From CBDCVA01 sp965222935 [NCBI: Candidatus Latescibacterota bacterium] (GTDB lineage: Bacteria; Latescibacterota; CBDCVA01), in assembly GCA_965222935.1 (NCBI GenBank), contig CBDCVA010000002.1:186001-250000 (forward strand): 64,000 nt of DNA. The letters run 5' to 3'. The translations under genes were made by a program, and so were the position numbers. This document shows, in pieces, positions 42,183-50,946 of this stretch; position 1 is the first letter of the stretch, and each line of letters starts with the position of its first letter. A model generated the notes under the pieces. The model was not told the origin of the DNA and did no database searches. It saw only the letters and a program-made list of their open reading frames with translations.

Positions 42183-42370
42183 CTAAATTCTTGCGACTCC
42201 ATAACATATCTCCGTTTGCCGCCTCAAGAGTCTGGGGCTTATACAGTCTGTATAAGACGGCTCGCAGCCCGTCGACGAGTTGCGGACGCCATGGCCGTCC
42301 CGGTTCAAGACGTGCCGTGTAGACCACGGTCGTCTGCAGATCCTTGTGGCCCGACACGTTATGGGATACG
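42183..42370 (-). pseudogene. C-terminal remnant of an integron-integrase-like tyrosine recombinase
   Basis: One frame reads SGHKDLQTTVVYT, with the conserved GH and the catalytic tyrosine (codon at 42319-42321); the next frame continues HVLNRDGHGVRNSSTG. Joined, they match the end of IntI-family integrases (LLGHKDVxTTxIYTHVLNRGGxGVRSP). Only the last about 60 residues remain, with a frameshift directly after the tyrosine. The 5' side runs straight into the 3' end of nuoN, so most of the gene was lost by deletion. It is the only recombinase trace in the window. Confidence 0.7.
42239..42255. promoter_or_regulatory. Palindromic operator-like site, copy 2
   Basis: TTATACAGTCTGTATAA is a perfect 17-base palindrome around a central T. 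It overlaps the end of the integrase remnant and is 134 bases from copy 1. It differs from the LexA box layout (CTGT-N8-ACAG), so SOS control is not suggested. Confidence 0.5.
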
Positions 42371-43885
42371 CGCACCCAGCTCCTGCACGACCTCGGGTCG
42401 GCCCGCGACGAGTGAGCGAGCGGAATCGCTCGTGACGCCGGAAAGGGCACCCCAGAAGATGCCGAAAAGGACCGTGCACACTGCGAGAGCGCCAGCTAGC
42501 GCGGTGTGAAGCCGTGGTGCGCCCAGAGGCTCCCCCCTTTCCCCAGCCTCAGCCGTCTCCAGGAACATGGCCTTGACGACGCGCGCGTAGTAGTAGAGCG
42601 AAACCGTGCTGTTGAGCACGCCGAGGACCGCCAGCCAGTACAGCCCGTCCTCGATCACCACGCTGAAAAGCTGAAACTTGCCGACGAAGCCCGCCAGCGG
42701 GGGTAGGCCGGTAAGCGAGAAGAGAAAGATGGTCATGCTCACGGCCAGAAAAGGCTCGCGGCCGCCCAAGCCTCGGAACGCTTCGATCTGGGCGGAACGC
42801 TCGCGCTCCACCAGGATGCCCACGACGAAGAAGGCGCCCAGGTTCATGAAGAGGTAGACGGCGAGGTAGAAGAGCATCGCCGAGACTGCCTCTAGGTTGA
42901 GCACCGCAGCTCCCATCAGGATGTAGCCCGCGTGGCCGATGCTCGAGTAGGCCAGGAGCCGCTTGACGTTCGTCTGGTGCAGTGCGGCGAAGTTCCCCAG
43001 GGTCATCGTGGCAGCCGAGAGGATCGCCAGCACCATCGGCATCGTGAGCCCGCCGCCCAGGTCGGCCAAGCCGTAGCCCCAATGCGCAAAGCGGATCAAC
43101 ATCGCAAAGCCCGCGGCCTTGGGTCCGACCGAGAAGAACGCCGCAACGGGCGTGGGCGCGCCCTCGTAAACGTCGGGACACCAGAAGTGGAAGGGCACAG
43201 CCGCGATCTTGTAGCCGATCCCCGCCAACACCAGCGCTGTCGCCAAGAACAGCGCGCCTGTCGCCTCCGCACCAGCGCCCGCCGCTAGCGCTGCACCGAC
43301 GTATCTGAGGTCAGCGCTGCCCGTGATGCCGTAGAGCAGGGAGATGCCATAGATCATCGCACCGCTCGCCGCCCCGCCGAAGATGACGTACTTGAGCGAC
43401 GCCTCGTTGCTCCTGAGGTTGCCCTTGGCCCATCCCGCCAACGCGTACGATGGGATGCTCACCAGTTCGAGCGACAGGTACATCATCAAGAGATTGCCCG
43501 CGTTCGCCATCCAACCGATGCCCACCACGGTGGCGACGAGCAGGGCGTAGAACTCCGCGGCTCGCTCGCGGACCCAGGGGAGCGAATAGGTGGTGACGAT
43601 CAGGCCCGCCGCGATCGCAAAGAGCTTGAAGAAGCCACCGAAGGCATCGTGGATCATCATGCCGCGGAAGAGCACAGCGTCGGGGACGCCCAGAACCCAC
43701 AGGGAGGGTATCGCGGCGAGGGCCAGGCCGATGACGGCGATGATCCCCGACTCGACTGGCCTGGATTGGGTGCGCAGCATGTCCACGGCCAAAATCAACG
43801 CAAGGGTCAGGATCAGAACGAGTTCCGAGCCTAGCATCTCGAAGCTGTCCCAGTCGCTCAGAAGCCGCATCGCGCTGAGGTTCAT
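42359..43885 (-). CDS. nuoN: NADH-quinone oxidoreductase subunit N
   Basis: 508 aa, about 14 membrane helices, the proton-pumping antiporter-like subunit at the end of the complex I operon. Family blocks FHFWCPDVYEGAPTPVAAFF, LLAYSSIGHAGYILMG and LTGLPPLAGFVGKF are intact. ATG 43885 has GAGGAG seven bases upstream. Its last residues (after about 495) have no counterpart I recognise, and the stop is followed without a gap by integrase-derived sequence, so the natural C-terminus may have been altered by the island. Confidence 0.95.
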   Translation of the reverse strand: MNLSAMRLLSDWDSFEMLGSELVLILTLALILAVDMLRTQSRPVESGIIAVIGLALAAIPSLWVLGVPDAVLFRGMMIHDAFGGFFKLFAIAAGLIVTTYSLPWVRERAAEFYALLVATVVGIGWMANAGNLLMMYLSLELVSIPSYALAGWAKGNLRSNEASLKYVIFGGAASGAMIYGISLLYGITGSADLRYVGAALAAGAGAEATGALFLATALVLAGIGYKIAAVPFHFWCPDVYEGAPTPVAAFFSVGPKAAGFAMLIRFAHWGYGLADLGGGLTMPMVLAILSAATMTLGNFAALHQTNVKRLLAYSSIGHAGYILMGAAVLNLEAVSAMLFYLAVYLFMNLGAFFVVGILVERERSAQIEAFRGLGGREPFLAVSMTIFLFSLTGLPPLAGFVGKFQLFSVVIEDGLYWLAVLGVLNSTVSLYYYARVVKAMFLETAEAGERGEPLGAPRLHTALAGALAVCTVLFGIFWGALSGVTSDSARSLVAGRPEVVQELGARIP

Positions 43886-43898
43886 CGCCCGCTCCTCT

Positions 43899-45371
43899 TT
43901 ATGATGAGGTCACCAGGCCCAAGAGGTAACCGGTGGAGGCTCGGATGAGGGCCAGAACGGGCATCGGGTAGACGCCCAGGATGATGACGATGATCCCCAG
44001 CGGCACCAATGTGACCACCTCGCGCGACGAGATCTCGGGGAAGTCCGCGTACTGTTCCTTCGGCTGGCCCATGAAGATGCGCTGGAGCATCCAGAGGATA
44101 TAGCCCGCCGTGAGGATGATGCCCAGCGCCGCGAGGATCGTGACCGTCCTGTAGACCGGGAACGCACCCAGAAATACCAGCGCCTCGCTGATGAAGCTCG
44201 ACAGTCCAGGAAGCCCCAGCGCGGCGAAGCCGGCTAGGCTCCAAAAGCCCGCGATGACCGGCACGTTCGATCCCAGCCCGCCGAAGCGGTCGATCTCGCG
44301 GTGATGCGCCCGATCGTAGAGCACTCCCACCAGAAGGAACAACATCGCCGTCACGCAGCCGTGGTTGAACATCTGGAGCACGGCGCCGTCCCAGCCCGCT
44401 TGGGTCATGACCGCCGTGCCCAAAAGGACGTAGCCCATGTGGCTGATGCTCGAATAGGCCACAAGTTTCTTGAGGTCGGACTGCGCCATCGCGCAGAACG
44501 CGCCGTAGATGATGTTGATGAGGCCCAACAGCGCGATCGAGTACGCGAAGTAGTGCGCGGCCTCGGGCAGCATCGGGTAGCTGATACGCAGGAGGCCGTA
44601 TCCTCCCATCTTCAGCAGGATGCCCGCCAAGATCACACTCACAGGCGTGGGTGCCTCGACATGCGCATCGGGCAGCCACGTGTGGAACGGGAAGACGGGC
44701 ACCTTGATGGCGAACCCGATGAACAGCGCTGCGAAAACCCATAGCTGGAACGTCCGATCATAGGAGCCGCTCTTCTGGATCAGCTCAAGCATATCGAACG
44801 TGTGCGGCTCAGTCGTGAAGTAGAATGCCAACATGGCCAGAAGCATCAGGACCGAGCCCGCGAGCGTGTAGAGGAAGAACTTGATCGCCGCGTAGACCCT
44901 GTTAGGCCCGCCCCAGATTCCGATCAGGAAGTACATCGGGAGCAGCATCATCTCCCAGAAGACGTAGAACAGGAAGAAATCGAGCGAGACGAAGACCCCC
45001 TGCATGCCCGTCTCAAGCAGGAGAAATAGGGCGTGGTAGCCCTTGACCGATCCGGTGATGTTCCACGAGGCGATGATGCATATGAACGAGAGCAGCGCCG
45101 TCAACAAGACCAGTGAGATGGAAAGGCCGTCCACTCCCATCCGGTACCAGATATTGAATGGTGGAATCCAGGGCGTCTCCACGGTGAACTGCATGCCCGA
45201 GACGTTCGGGTCGAACGCCTTGTAGAGCCAGATCGCGAGCAGGACGGGGATCCCCGTAGCGACGAGCGACACAACGCGCATGGCCAACTCCCCCGTCCTT
45301 GGGATCGCCACCACGATGAGCGCCCCCAAAAGCGGGAGAAAGACCATCAACGTGAGCACCGAAGATTCCAC
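43899..45371 (-). CDS. nuoM: NADH-quinone oxidoreductase subunit M
   Basis: 490 aa, antiporter-like proton-pumping subunit. FHTWLPDAHVEAPTPVSVIL, LVAYSSISHMGYVLLG and the TM5 glutamate region (FYVFWEMMLLPMYFLIG) are diagnostic. Starts with GTG at 45371, with AGGAGG upstream. It lies 13 bases before nuoN in the operon. Confidence 0.96.
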   Translation of the reverse strand: MESSVLTLMVFLPLLGALIVVAIPRTGELAMRVVSLVATGIPVLLAIWLYKAFDPNVSGMQFTVETPWIPPFNIWYRMGVDGLSISLVLLTALLSFICIIASWNITGSVKGYHALFLLLETGMQGVFVSLDFFLFYVFWEMMLLPMYFLIGIWGGPNRVYAAIKFFLYTLAGSVLMLLAMLAFYFTTEPHTFDMLELIQKSGSYDRTFQLWVFAALFIGFAIKVPVFPFHTWLPDAHVEAPTPVSVILAGILLKMGGYGLLRISYPMLPEAAHYFAYSIALLGLINIIYGAFCAMAQSDLKKLVAYSSISHMGYVLLGTAVMTQAGWDGAVLQMFNHGCVTAMLFLLVGVLYDRAHHREIDRFGGLGSNVPVIAGFWSLAGFAALGLPGLSSFISEALVFLGAFPVYRTVTILAALGIILTAGYILWMLQRIFMGQPKEQYADFPEISSREVVTLVPLGIIVIILGVYPMPVLALIRASTGYLLGLVTSS

Positions 45372-45437
45372 TTCCGGCCTATCCTCCTTCTTGTCCTGCG
45401 CCTCTTGAACCGACTTGTCGTGAGCTCGCCGAACCGA

Positions 45438-47390
45438 TCAGATGAGCGTCACAGCGATGACCAGCACCACGAGCCCCAAGACCATCCCCAGAACGTAACT
45501 CTGTATCCGCCCCGTCTGAAGTCCACGCAGCCGCTCGCCAAAATTGAGCACACCGTCCGCTACCCCGTCGACGGCGCCGTCGACGACCGCCAGGTCAAAG
45601 CGGCCCGCCAAGTGGGCGTACCAAGCTGTCACACGCGCGGCAGCGTTGACCAGCCAATCGATCACCGCCAGGTCGAACCAGCCCAGCGCACCCTTGAGCC
45701 ACAGTACCGAGCGGATGACCGTAGCACCGTATAGCTCGTCCACATAGTACTTGTTATGGAGCGTCCTATAGGTCCCGGGGAAGCGCGCCGCGACGGCCGA
45801 AGCCGAGATGGTGCCCCTGAAATAGGTCAGGTACGCGAGGCCGATGCCCCCCGCGGCCACGAGTATCGAGAGCACCATCGCGATCGTGTGCGCACTGTGC
45901 GGCGCGTGGTGCACGGGGGCCGCATGCCCCAGCGTCGGCGTCGGGAAGAACCCGGGGAACCAGCCGCCCCACGCCGAGCCTATCGCCAGAGCACCCAACA
46001 GCATCAGGGGCCCCGCCATGACCCACGGGGATTCATGCGCATGCTCGAACTTGCCCACGTCCCGGGGCTCACCCGTGAAGGTGACGAACAGAACCCGGAA
46101 CATGTAAAACGCTGTCACCCCCGCAGCGCCGAAACCCAAAAACGCAAGCAGCAGGTGCTGCGGGTGGCCCATGACGAACGCCGTCACATCCGCCAGGATC
46201 GCGTCCTTGCTGAAGAAGCCGGAGGTGAGGGGCACACCGCTGATTGCGATAGTGCCGCAGAAGAAAGTCCAGAAGGTGACGGGCATCTTCCGCTTGAGCC
46301 CGCCCATCTCCCAGATCTCCTGGGTATGCAGCGCATGGATAACACTCCCCGCGCCCAAAAAGAGGAGCGCTTTGAAATAAGCGTGGGTGAACAGGTGATA
46401 CAGGCCCGAATTGTGGCCGCCCACCCCGAGCGCCATGATCATGTACCCGAGCTGACTGATCGTGGAGTAGGCCAAGACGCGTTTGATATCCGTCTGGGTG
46501 ATGGCGATCGTCGCCGCGAACCCCACCGTGATGGCCCCGGTGTATGCGATCACCACGAGCGCCGATGGACTGAACAGCGGGAACAGCCGCGCCACCATGT
46601 AGACCCCGGCGGCCACCATCGTCGCCGCATGAATGAGCGCTGAGACTGGCGTGGGACCTTCCATCGCATCCGGCAGCCAGACATGGAGCGGCACCTGCGC
46701 GGACTTGCCCACCGCCCCGCAGAAGAGGAGCACCCCGGCGACGGTCAGCAGTGCACCGTCGATCTGTCCCGCCGCGACGCCCCCGAAGACGCCCTCGTAG
46801 CTGACCGCGCGCGTGGCCGTGAAGAAGATCAGGATGCCCAGGAACATCCCCAGATCGCCGATGCGATTGGTCAGAAAGGCCTTCTTGCCCGCGTTGGCTG
46901 GCGCATTCCGCTCAAACCAGAAGCCGATCAAAAGGTAGGAAGAAAGCCCCACCAGCTCCCAGAAGGCGTACAGGCAGATCACGTTGTCCGAGAGCACCAG
47001 GCCCAGCATGCTGAAGGCGAACAGCGACAGATAGGCGAAATAGCGGCCGTACCGCGGGTCGCCCGCCATGTAGCCGACGCTGAACAGAAAGACCATCGAG
47101 GCGACCGTCGTCACCACGATGAGCATCAGGGCCGTGATGCGGTCGAGCAGCACTCCGGCACTGATCTGCAACTCGCCGACATCGAACCACGTCCACGACC
47201 GTGCCACCTGCCACGCAGGGTCGCCCGCCCGGACCGCGTTCACGAAGATGACGCAGGAGAGCCCCCAGGCGGCTAGCATGGCTGCGATGACGACCCAGTC
47301 GCCGCCCCTCGGCAAGCGCTTGCCGAGGAAGATCTGGACGACGAAGGCCCCAAGCGGCAGGAGTAGGATGGCCAGCGCCAGATCGATCAT
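45438..47390 (-). CDS. nuoL: NADH-quinone oxidoreductase subunit L
   Basis: 650 aa, the largest antiporter-like subunit, with the C-terminal extension that forms the lateral amphipathic helix along the membrane arm. CLYAFWELVGLSSYLLIGFW, HVWLPDAMEGPTPVSALIHA and VLAYSTISQLGYMIMALG identify it. A His-rich stretch (HAAPVHHAPHSAH) lies in a loop near residue 500. It begins two bases after the nuoK stop. Confidence 0.96.
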   Translation of the reverse strand: MIDLALAILLLPLGAFVVQIFLGKRLPRGGDWVVIAAMLAAWGLSCVIFVNAVRAGDPAWQVARSWTWFDVGELQISAGVLLDRITALMLIVVTTVASMVFLFSVGYMAGDPRYGRYFAYLSLFAFSMLGLVLSDNVICLYAFWELVGLSSYLLIGFWFERNAPANAGKKAFLTNRIGDLGMFLGILIFFTATRAVSYEGVFGGVAAGQIDGALLTVAGVLLFCGAVGKSAQVPLHVWLPDAMEGPTPVSALIHAATMVAAGVYMVARLFPLFSPSALVVIAYTGAITVGFAATIAITQTDIKRVLAYSTISQLGYMIMALGVGGHNSGLYHLFTHAYFKALLFLGAGSVIHALHTQEIWEMGGLKRKMPVTFWTFFCGTIAISGVPLTSGFFSKDAILADVTAFVMGHPQHLLLAFLGFGAAGVTAFYMFRVLFVTFTGEPRDVGKFEHAHESPWVMAGPLMLLGALAIGSAWGGWFPGFFPTPTLGHAAPVHHAPHSAHTIAMVLSILVAAGGIGLAYLTYFRGTISASAVAARFPGTYRTLHNKYYVDELYGATVIRSVLWLKGALGWFDLAVIDWLVNAAARVTAWYAHLAGRFDLAVVDGAVDGVADGVLNFGERLRGLQTGRIQSYVLGMVLGLVVLVIAVTLI

Positions 47391-47392
47391 GG

Positions 47393-47698
47393 CTACCCGT
47401 GGAGCGAAGCGATGCTATCAGCTTCGATGGTGCGGAAGCGGCGCCGGATGGCGAGCACGATGGCTAGTGCTACGGCCGCCTCAGCAACCGAGAGTACAAT
47501 GACAAACAGCGCCAGGAGTTGCCCTTGCGCTCCCGTGCCGTGCAGACGCGCGAACGCGACGAAATTGAGCGCTGCGGCGTTGAGGACCAGTTCCACGCCC
47601 ATCAGGATCCGCACAGCGCTCCGGCGAGTGGCGATGCACAGGATGCCGAGACAGAATAGGGCCGCGGAGACGTACGTATAGAGGACGATAGGTGCCAC
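47393..47698 (-). CDS. nuoK: NADH-quinone oxidoreductase subunit K
   Basis: 101 aa with three helices. The two membrane glutamates lie in GVELVLNAAALNFVAF and LSVAEAAVALAIVLAI, as in NuoK/MrpC proteins. Starts with GTG at 47698, seven bases after nuoJ. Part of the proton channel next to NuoN. Confidence 0.95.
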   Translation of the reverse strand: MAPIVLYTYVSAALFCLGILCIATRRSAVRILMGVELVLNAAALNFVAFARLHGTGAQGQLLALFVIVLSVAEAAVALAIVLAIRRRFRTIEADSIASLHG

Positions 47699-47705
47699 GG
47701 TGCTG

Positions 47706-48212
47706 CTATCGCCTAGCGCGGGCGATGACCGCCGCGCCGATGAGTGCTACCAGTAGCACGATCGAAGCCACTTCGAAGGGCAGAAGGAAATCGGTGAGAA
47801 TCAGCACACCCACTTCGCGCGTGGTCGGCTCGAACCCAGCGCCTGCGGGCGTCTTCTGCGCCGTGATGGCCGCCCCCGCCTGCACCAGAGACACGAAGAC
47901 GAGGCCAACGCCGACCAGCGCTGGCACAAGCTGAATGTAGGACCGCTTGGGCCGCGTACCGGGTCCGCCTTCGACGGTCAGCATCACAGCGAAGATGAAC
48001 AACACGAGAATGCCACCGATGTAAACCAGAACCTGCGTTCCCGCCAGGAAATCTGCTCCTAAGGAAACATACAGGCCCGCGACGCCCAAGAGCGAGAACA
48101 AAAGTGCGAAGGCGGCGCGCACTACCTCCGCGGCGAAGACAACCCCCACCGCCGCAACGACCGCCAGCGCGCCGAATGCGACGACGACCAAGTTCTGAAA
48201 GAGGGTGTCCAC
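47706..48212 (-). CDS. nuoJ: NADH-quinone oxidoreductase subunit J
   Basis: 168 aa, five helices. The conserved TM3 region ADFLAGTQVLVYIGGILVLF with the pi-bulge tyrosine-glycine is clear. Starts with GTG at 48212. The C-terminus ends in a short basic tail (VIARARR). It lies between nuoI and nuoK as in most bacteria. Confidence 0.94.
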   Translation of the reverse strand: MDTLFQNLVVVAFGALAVVAAVGVVFAAEVVRAAFALLFSLLGVAGLYVSLGADFLAGTQVLVYIGGILVLFIFAVMLTVEGGPGTRPKRSYIQLVPALVGVGLVFVSLVQAGAAITAQKTPAGAGFEPTTREVGVLILTDFLLPFEVASIVLLVALIGAAVIARARR

Positions 48213-48235
48213 GCGATAGAGATCCCGTAGCGGGG

Positions 48236-48745
48236 CTACGTTCCCTCGCTCCCGGTCGCCTTGGCGCGGGCGGGCTTACGCGCTGGCTTCTTACCGCCCG
48301 CTGCCTGCGCCTGCTTGGCCAGGAAGGCAGCGATTTCTTCTTGCGTGGGGTTGGCGAACTCGAGGTAGAGATCGTGATAATTGAAGGTGCTGTACTCGTA
48401 CTCGGGCTTCATCGTCAGGCATTCGGTCGGGCAGACCTCGGTGCAGAGCCCGCAGTACATGCATTTGCGCAGGTCGATGTCGAACGTGGTCAACAGCCGG
48501 TTCTTCCCCTTGCCGACCGACTCGATCTTGATGCAATCCACGGGGCAGATGCGCGCGCACTTGTCGCAGATGATGCAGTCCGGCGTATCGTTGTGCAGCT
48601 TGCCGCGATAGCGCTCGGGGAGCGGGCGTCTTTCGTCCGGGTACTGGACCGTCACCGTATAGCCGAACAGGTAGCGCAGCGTGAGCTTCATCCCCATGTA
48701 GATGGTGTAAAGGCTATGGGCGATCGTGCGGACTTTATTCTGCAT
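48236..48745 (-). CDS. nuoI: NADH-quinone oxidoreductase subunit I
   Basis: 169 aa, ferredoxin-like subunit with two [4Fe-4S] clusters (N6a/N6b): CIICDKCARICPVDC and CMYCGLCTEVCPTEC. The N-terminal amphipathic helix and RRPLPERYRG are typical. The C-terminal tail is Lys/Ala-rich (GGKKPARKPARAKATG), longer than in E. coli and probably disordered. It is four bases downstream of nuoH. Confidence 0.96.
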   Translation of the reverse strand: MQNKVRTIAHSLYTIYMGMKLTLRYLFGYTVTVQYPDERRPLPERYRGKLHNDTPDCIICDKCARICPVDCIKIESVGKGKNRLLTTFDIDLRKCMYCGLCTEVCPTECLTMKPEYEYSTFNYHDLYLEFANPTQEEIAAFLAKQAQAAGGKKPARKPARAKATGSEGT

Positions 48746-48749
48746 CGGT

Positions 48750-49811
48750 CTACCACCACCCTTGTGGCCAGACGAGCATCCAGATGGAAGAGCCCGCCAG
48801 GCAGATGAGCGTGATTGGGAGTAGGACCTTCCAGCAAAGGGCCATCATCTGGTCGATCCGAAGGCGCGGCAAGGTCCACCGGAGCCAGATCATGACGAAA
48901 ACGAAGGCGCACGCCTTGAGCACCAGCACCAAAGGCCCCGGCAAGATCCCGAGCGGAAACAAGCCGTCCCAGCCGCCCAGGAAGAGTATCGACCCGACGA
49001 ATCCCACGACGAGCATGTTCGCGTACTCGGCGATGAAAAACGTGGAGAACAGAAGCCCCGAGTATTCGGTGTGGTAGCCGCCAACCAGCTCGCTTTCCGC
49101 CTCAGATAGGTCGAAGGGGGCGCGATTGAGCTCCGCAAGCGCGGCGATGAAGTAGACCCCGAACGCAATGAATACGAAAGGGTTTCTGAAGACGTACCAG
49201 TTCCAAAAGCCACCGGCCTGGCTCTCGACGATCTCCCGCATGTTGAGCGAGCTCGCATACAGCAGGCTCGGCACCAACGCCAGACCGAGCGGCACCTCGT
49301 AGCTCACCAATTGCGCGGCCGCCCGCATGCCGCCATACAGCGACCACTTGTTGTTGGAGGACCAGCCCGCCATGATGACTCCGAGGATCGTGAACGAGCT
49401 GACCGCCAGCAGGTAGAAGATACCGATGTTGAGGTCGGTGACAATCCACGTCTCGCCATAAGGAATCGCCGCGAAGGACAAATACGCGCCCAGGAAAGCG
49501 AACAGCGGTGCCAACAGGAAGAGCGGCCTGTCCGCGTTGGTGGGAAGGATGTCCTCCTTGAGCGCCAGCTTGATCCCATCGGCCAAGGTCTGAAGCCAGC
49601 CGTGCCACCCACCGGTGTACATCGGCCCCAGGCGCGACTGGATGCGCGCGGAGATCTTCCGCTCCGCCCACACGAAGACGATCCCGGCTACCACCACCAT
49701 GCCCAGGCAGAGCCCGCCCTTGATCAGCATAATCGCGAAGGCCGCCGGCCCCGCCGGCAAGTGCGATTCCAAGAGCACCCGCAGAGAGGCCAGAGGACTA
49801 GCGGTCGACAT
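48750..49811 (-). CDS. nuoH: NADH-quinone oxidoreductase subunit H
   Basis: 353 aa, eight helices, forms the quinone chamber with NuoB and NuoD. AERKISARIQSRLGPMYTGG, NRAPFDLSEAESELVGGYHT and the terminal RWTLPRLRIDQMM block are family hallmarks. Its start overlaps the end of nuoD by 14 bases. It follows nuoD directly; the usual nuoE, nuoF and nuoG genes in this position are missing. Confidence 0.96.
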   Translation of the reverse strand: MSTASPLASLRVLLESHLPAGPAAFAIMLIKGGLCLGMVVVAGIVFVWAERKISARIQSRLGPMYTGGWHGWLQTLADGIKLALKEDILPTNADRPLFLLAPLFAFLGAYLSFAAIPYGETWIVTDLNIGIFYLLAVSSFTILGVIMAGWSSNNKWSLYGGMRAAAQLVSYEVPLGLALVPSLLYASSLNMREIVESQAGGFWNWYVFRNPFVFIAFGVYFIAALAELNRAPFDLSEAESELVGGYHTEYSGLLFSTFFIAEYANMLVVGFVGSILFLGGWDGLFPLGILPGPLVLVLKACAFVFVMIWLRWTLPRLRIDQMMALCWKVLLPITLICLAGSSIWMLVWPQGWW

Positions 49812-50928
49812 CGCCCATCACCAGATCGAGGCTGCCCAGGACCGCCTCGATGTCTGCTATCATGTGGCCGCGCATCATCTCGGGGAAGGCTGAGAGCGTA
49901 CTGAACGAAGGCCCGCGGATCTTGCAGCGGGAAGCCGTGGGGCTCCCGTCACTGATCAGATACACGCCCTGCTCGCCCTTGGGGCACTCCGTGCGAACAT
50001 AGACCTCGGCGCCCTTGGATGGCCGGATGCGGCCCAGCTTGGTCATCACCGAGCCCTCGGACAAGCGACCCAGCGCCTGGCGGATGATCTTGACGCTCTC
50101 TCCCATCTCGCGGATGCGGATGTAGTAGCGGTTCCAGCAGTCGCCGACCTCGCCCACATCGTCCGTGCCCACGGGCACCTCGAAGTCGTAAGTCTCGTAG
50201 CCGCAGTAGGGATCGTCCACTCGCAGGTCCCATTTCAGACCGCAAGCGCGCAAGACGGGACCTGTTACCCCGTAGTCGAGCGCCGTCTCGAGCGGGATAT
50301 TCCCTAGGCCCTTGGTGCGGTCGATGAAGATGCGGTTATAGGTTAGAAGCTCGTTGTAGTCCCGGACCTTCCGCTCGAAATCCTCCAGAAACGCCCACAT
50401 CCGGTCGGTGATACCGGGCGGAAAATCCGCCGAGACGCCGCCGATCCGCACGTAGTTGTGCGTCAGCCGCTCGCCTCCGGTCTCCTCGAAGAAATCCAGC
50501 ACTGTCTCTCGCTCGCGGAAGGCATACAGGAACGGCGTGACCGCTCCCAAGTCCATCCCGTACGCGCCGAAGGCCATCAGATGGCTCGCGATCCGCCCGA
50601 ACTCGCACATGATGACCCGAATGACCGTCGCCCGTTCGGGCACCTCAATATCGGCGAGCTTCTCCACCGCCAGGCAGTACGTCAGCCCGCAGTTGGTGCC
50701 CGCTAGATAGTCGGTCCTGTCCATGTACGGAGGAAACTGGTCGTAGGGGACGGTCTCCCCGATCTTCTCGGCGCACCGATGCAGATAGCCGATGTCGGGT
50801 TCGACATCCTCCACGATCTCGCCCGATGCTCGCACGAAAAGCCTCAGGACCCCGTGGGTCGCGGGATGCTGCGGCCCCACGTTGAGATGAACGACGTCCG
50901 TATATTCGCCGCTAGGCGTCTCAGCCAC
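49798..50928 (-). CDS. nuoD: NADH-quinone oxidoreductase subunit D
   Basis: 376 aa, 49-kDa-type subunit lining the quinone site. NVGPQHPATHGVLRLF with the quinone-site histidine, DIGYLHRCAEKIGE, EFGRIASHLMAFG and the C-terminal FPEMMRGHMIADIEAVLGSL are present. The GTG at 50928 has GGAGG eight bases upstream and is preferred to the GTG at 50937. Homologous to the large subunit of [NiFe] hydrogenases but without the nickel cysteines. Confidence 0.95.
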   Translation of the reverse strand: MAETPSGEYTDVVHLNVGPQHPATHGVLRLFVRASGEIVEDVEPDIGYLHRCAEKIGETVPYDQFPPYMDRTDYLAGTNCGLTYCLAVEKLADIEVPERATVIRVIMCEFGRIASHLMAFGAYGMDLGAVTPFLYAFRERETVLDFFEETGGERLTHNYVRIGGVSADFPPGITDRMWAFLEDFERKVRDYNELLTYNRIFIDRTKGLGNIPLETALDYGVTGPVLRACGLKWDLRVDDPYCGYETYDFEVPVGTDDVGEVGDCWNRYYIRIREMGESVKIIRQALGRLSEGSVMTKLGRIRPSKGAEVYVRTECPKGEQGVYLISDGSPTASRCKIRGPSFSTLSAFPEMMRGHMIADIEAVLGSLDLVMGDVDR

Positions 50929-50946
50929 GACGCTCACCTCCGCGCC

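Larger units (their letters stand above)
39551..42370 (-). mobile_element. Relic integron / gene cassette array
   Basis: Between the housekeeping genes tyrS and nuoN lies a run of minus-strand accessory genes with integron features. From high to low coordinates these are the C-terminal remnant of an IntI-like recombinase, an HTH regulator, a VOC-protein scrap ending at attC-like site 2, a DinB gene starting six bases after that site, attC-like site 1, and a CPT-like gene. Both sites have the GTTAGGC core followed at short distance by the start of the next gene, as at true cassette junctions. Several genes are broken, so the array looks old and probably immobile. The integrase remnant points the same way as the cassettes, unlike class 1 integrons. 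Confidence 0.6.

Noticed and set aside
42239-42255. LexA/SOS box for the integrase
   Set aside because: The half-sites are TACAG...CTGTA with one central base, the opposite of the CTGT-N8-ACAG layout, and the integrase is only a remnant.
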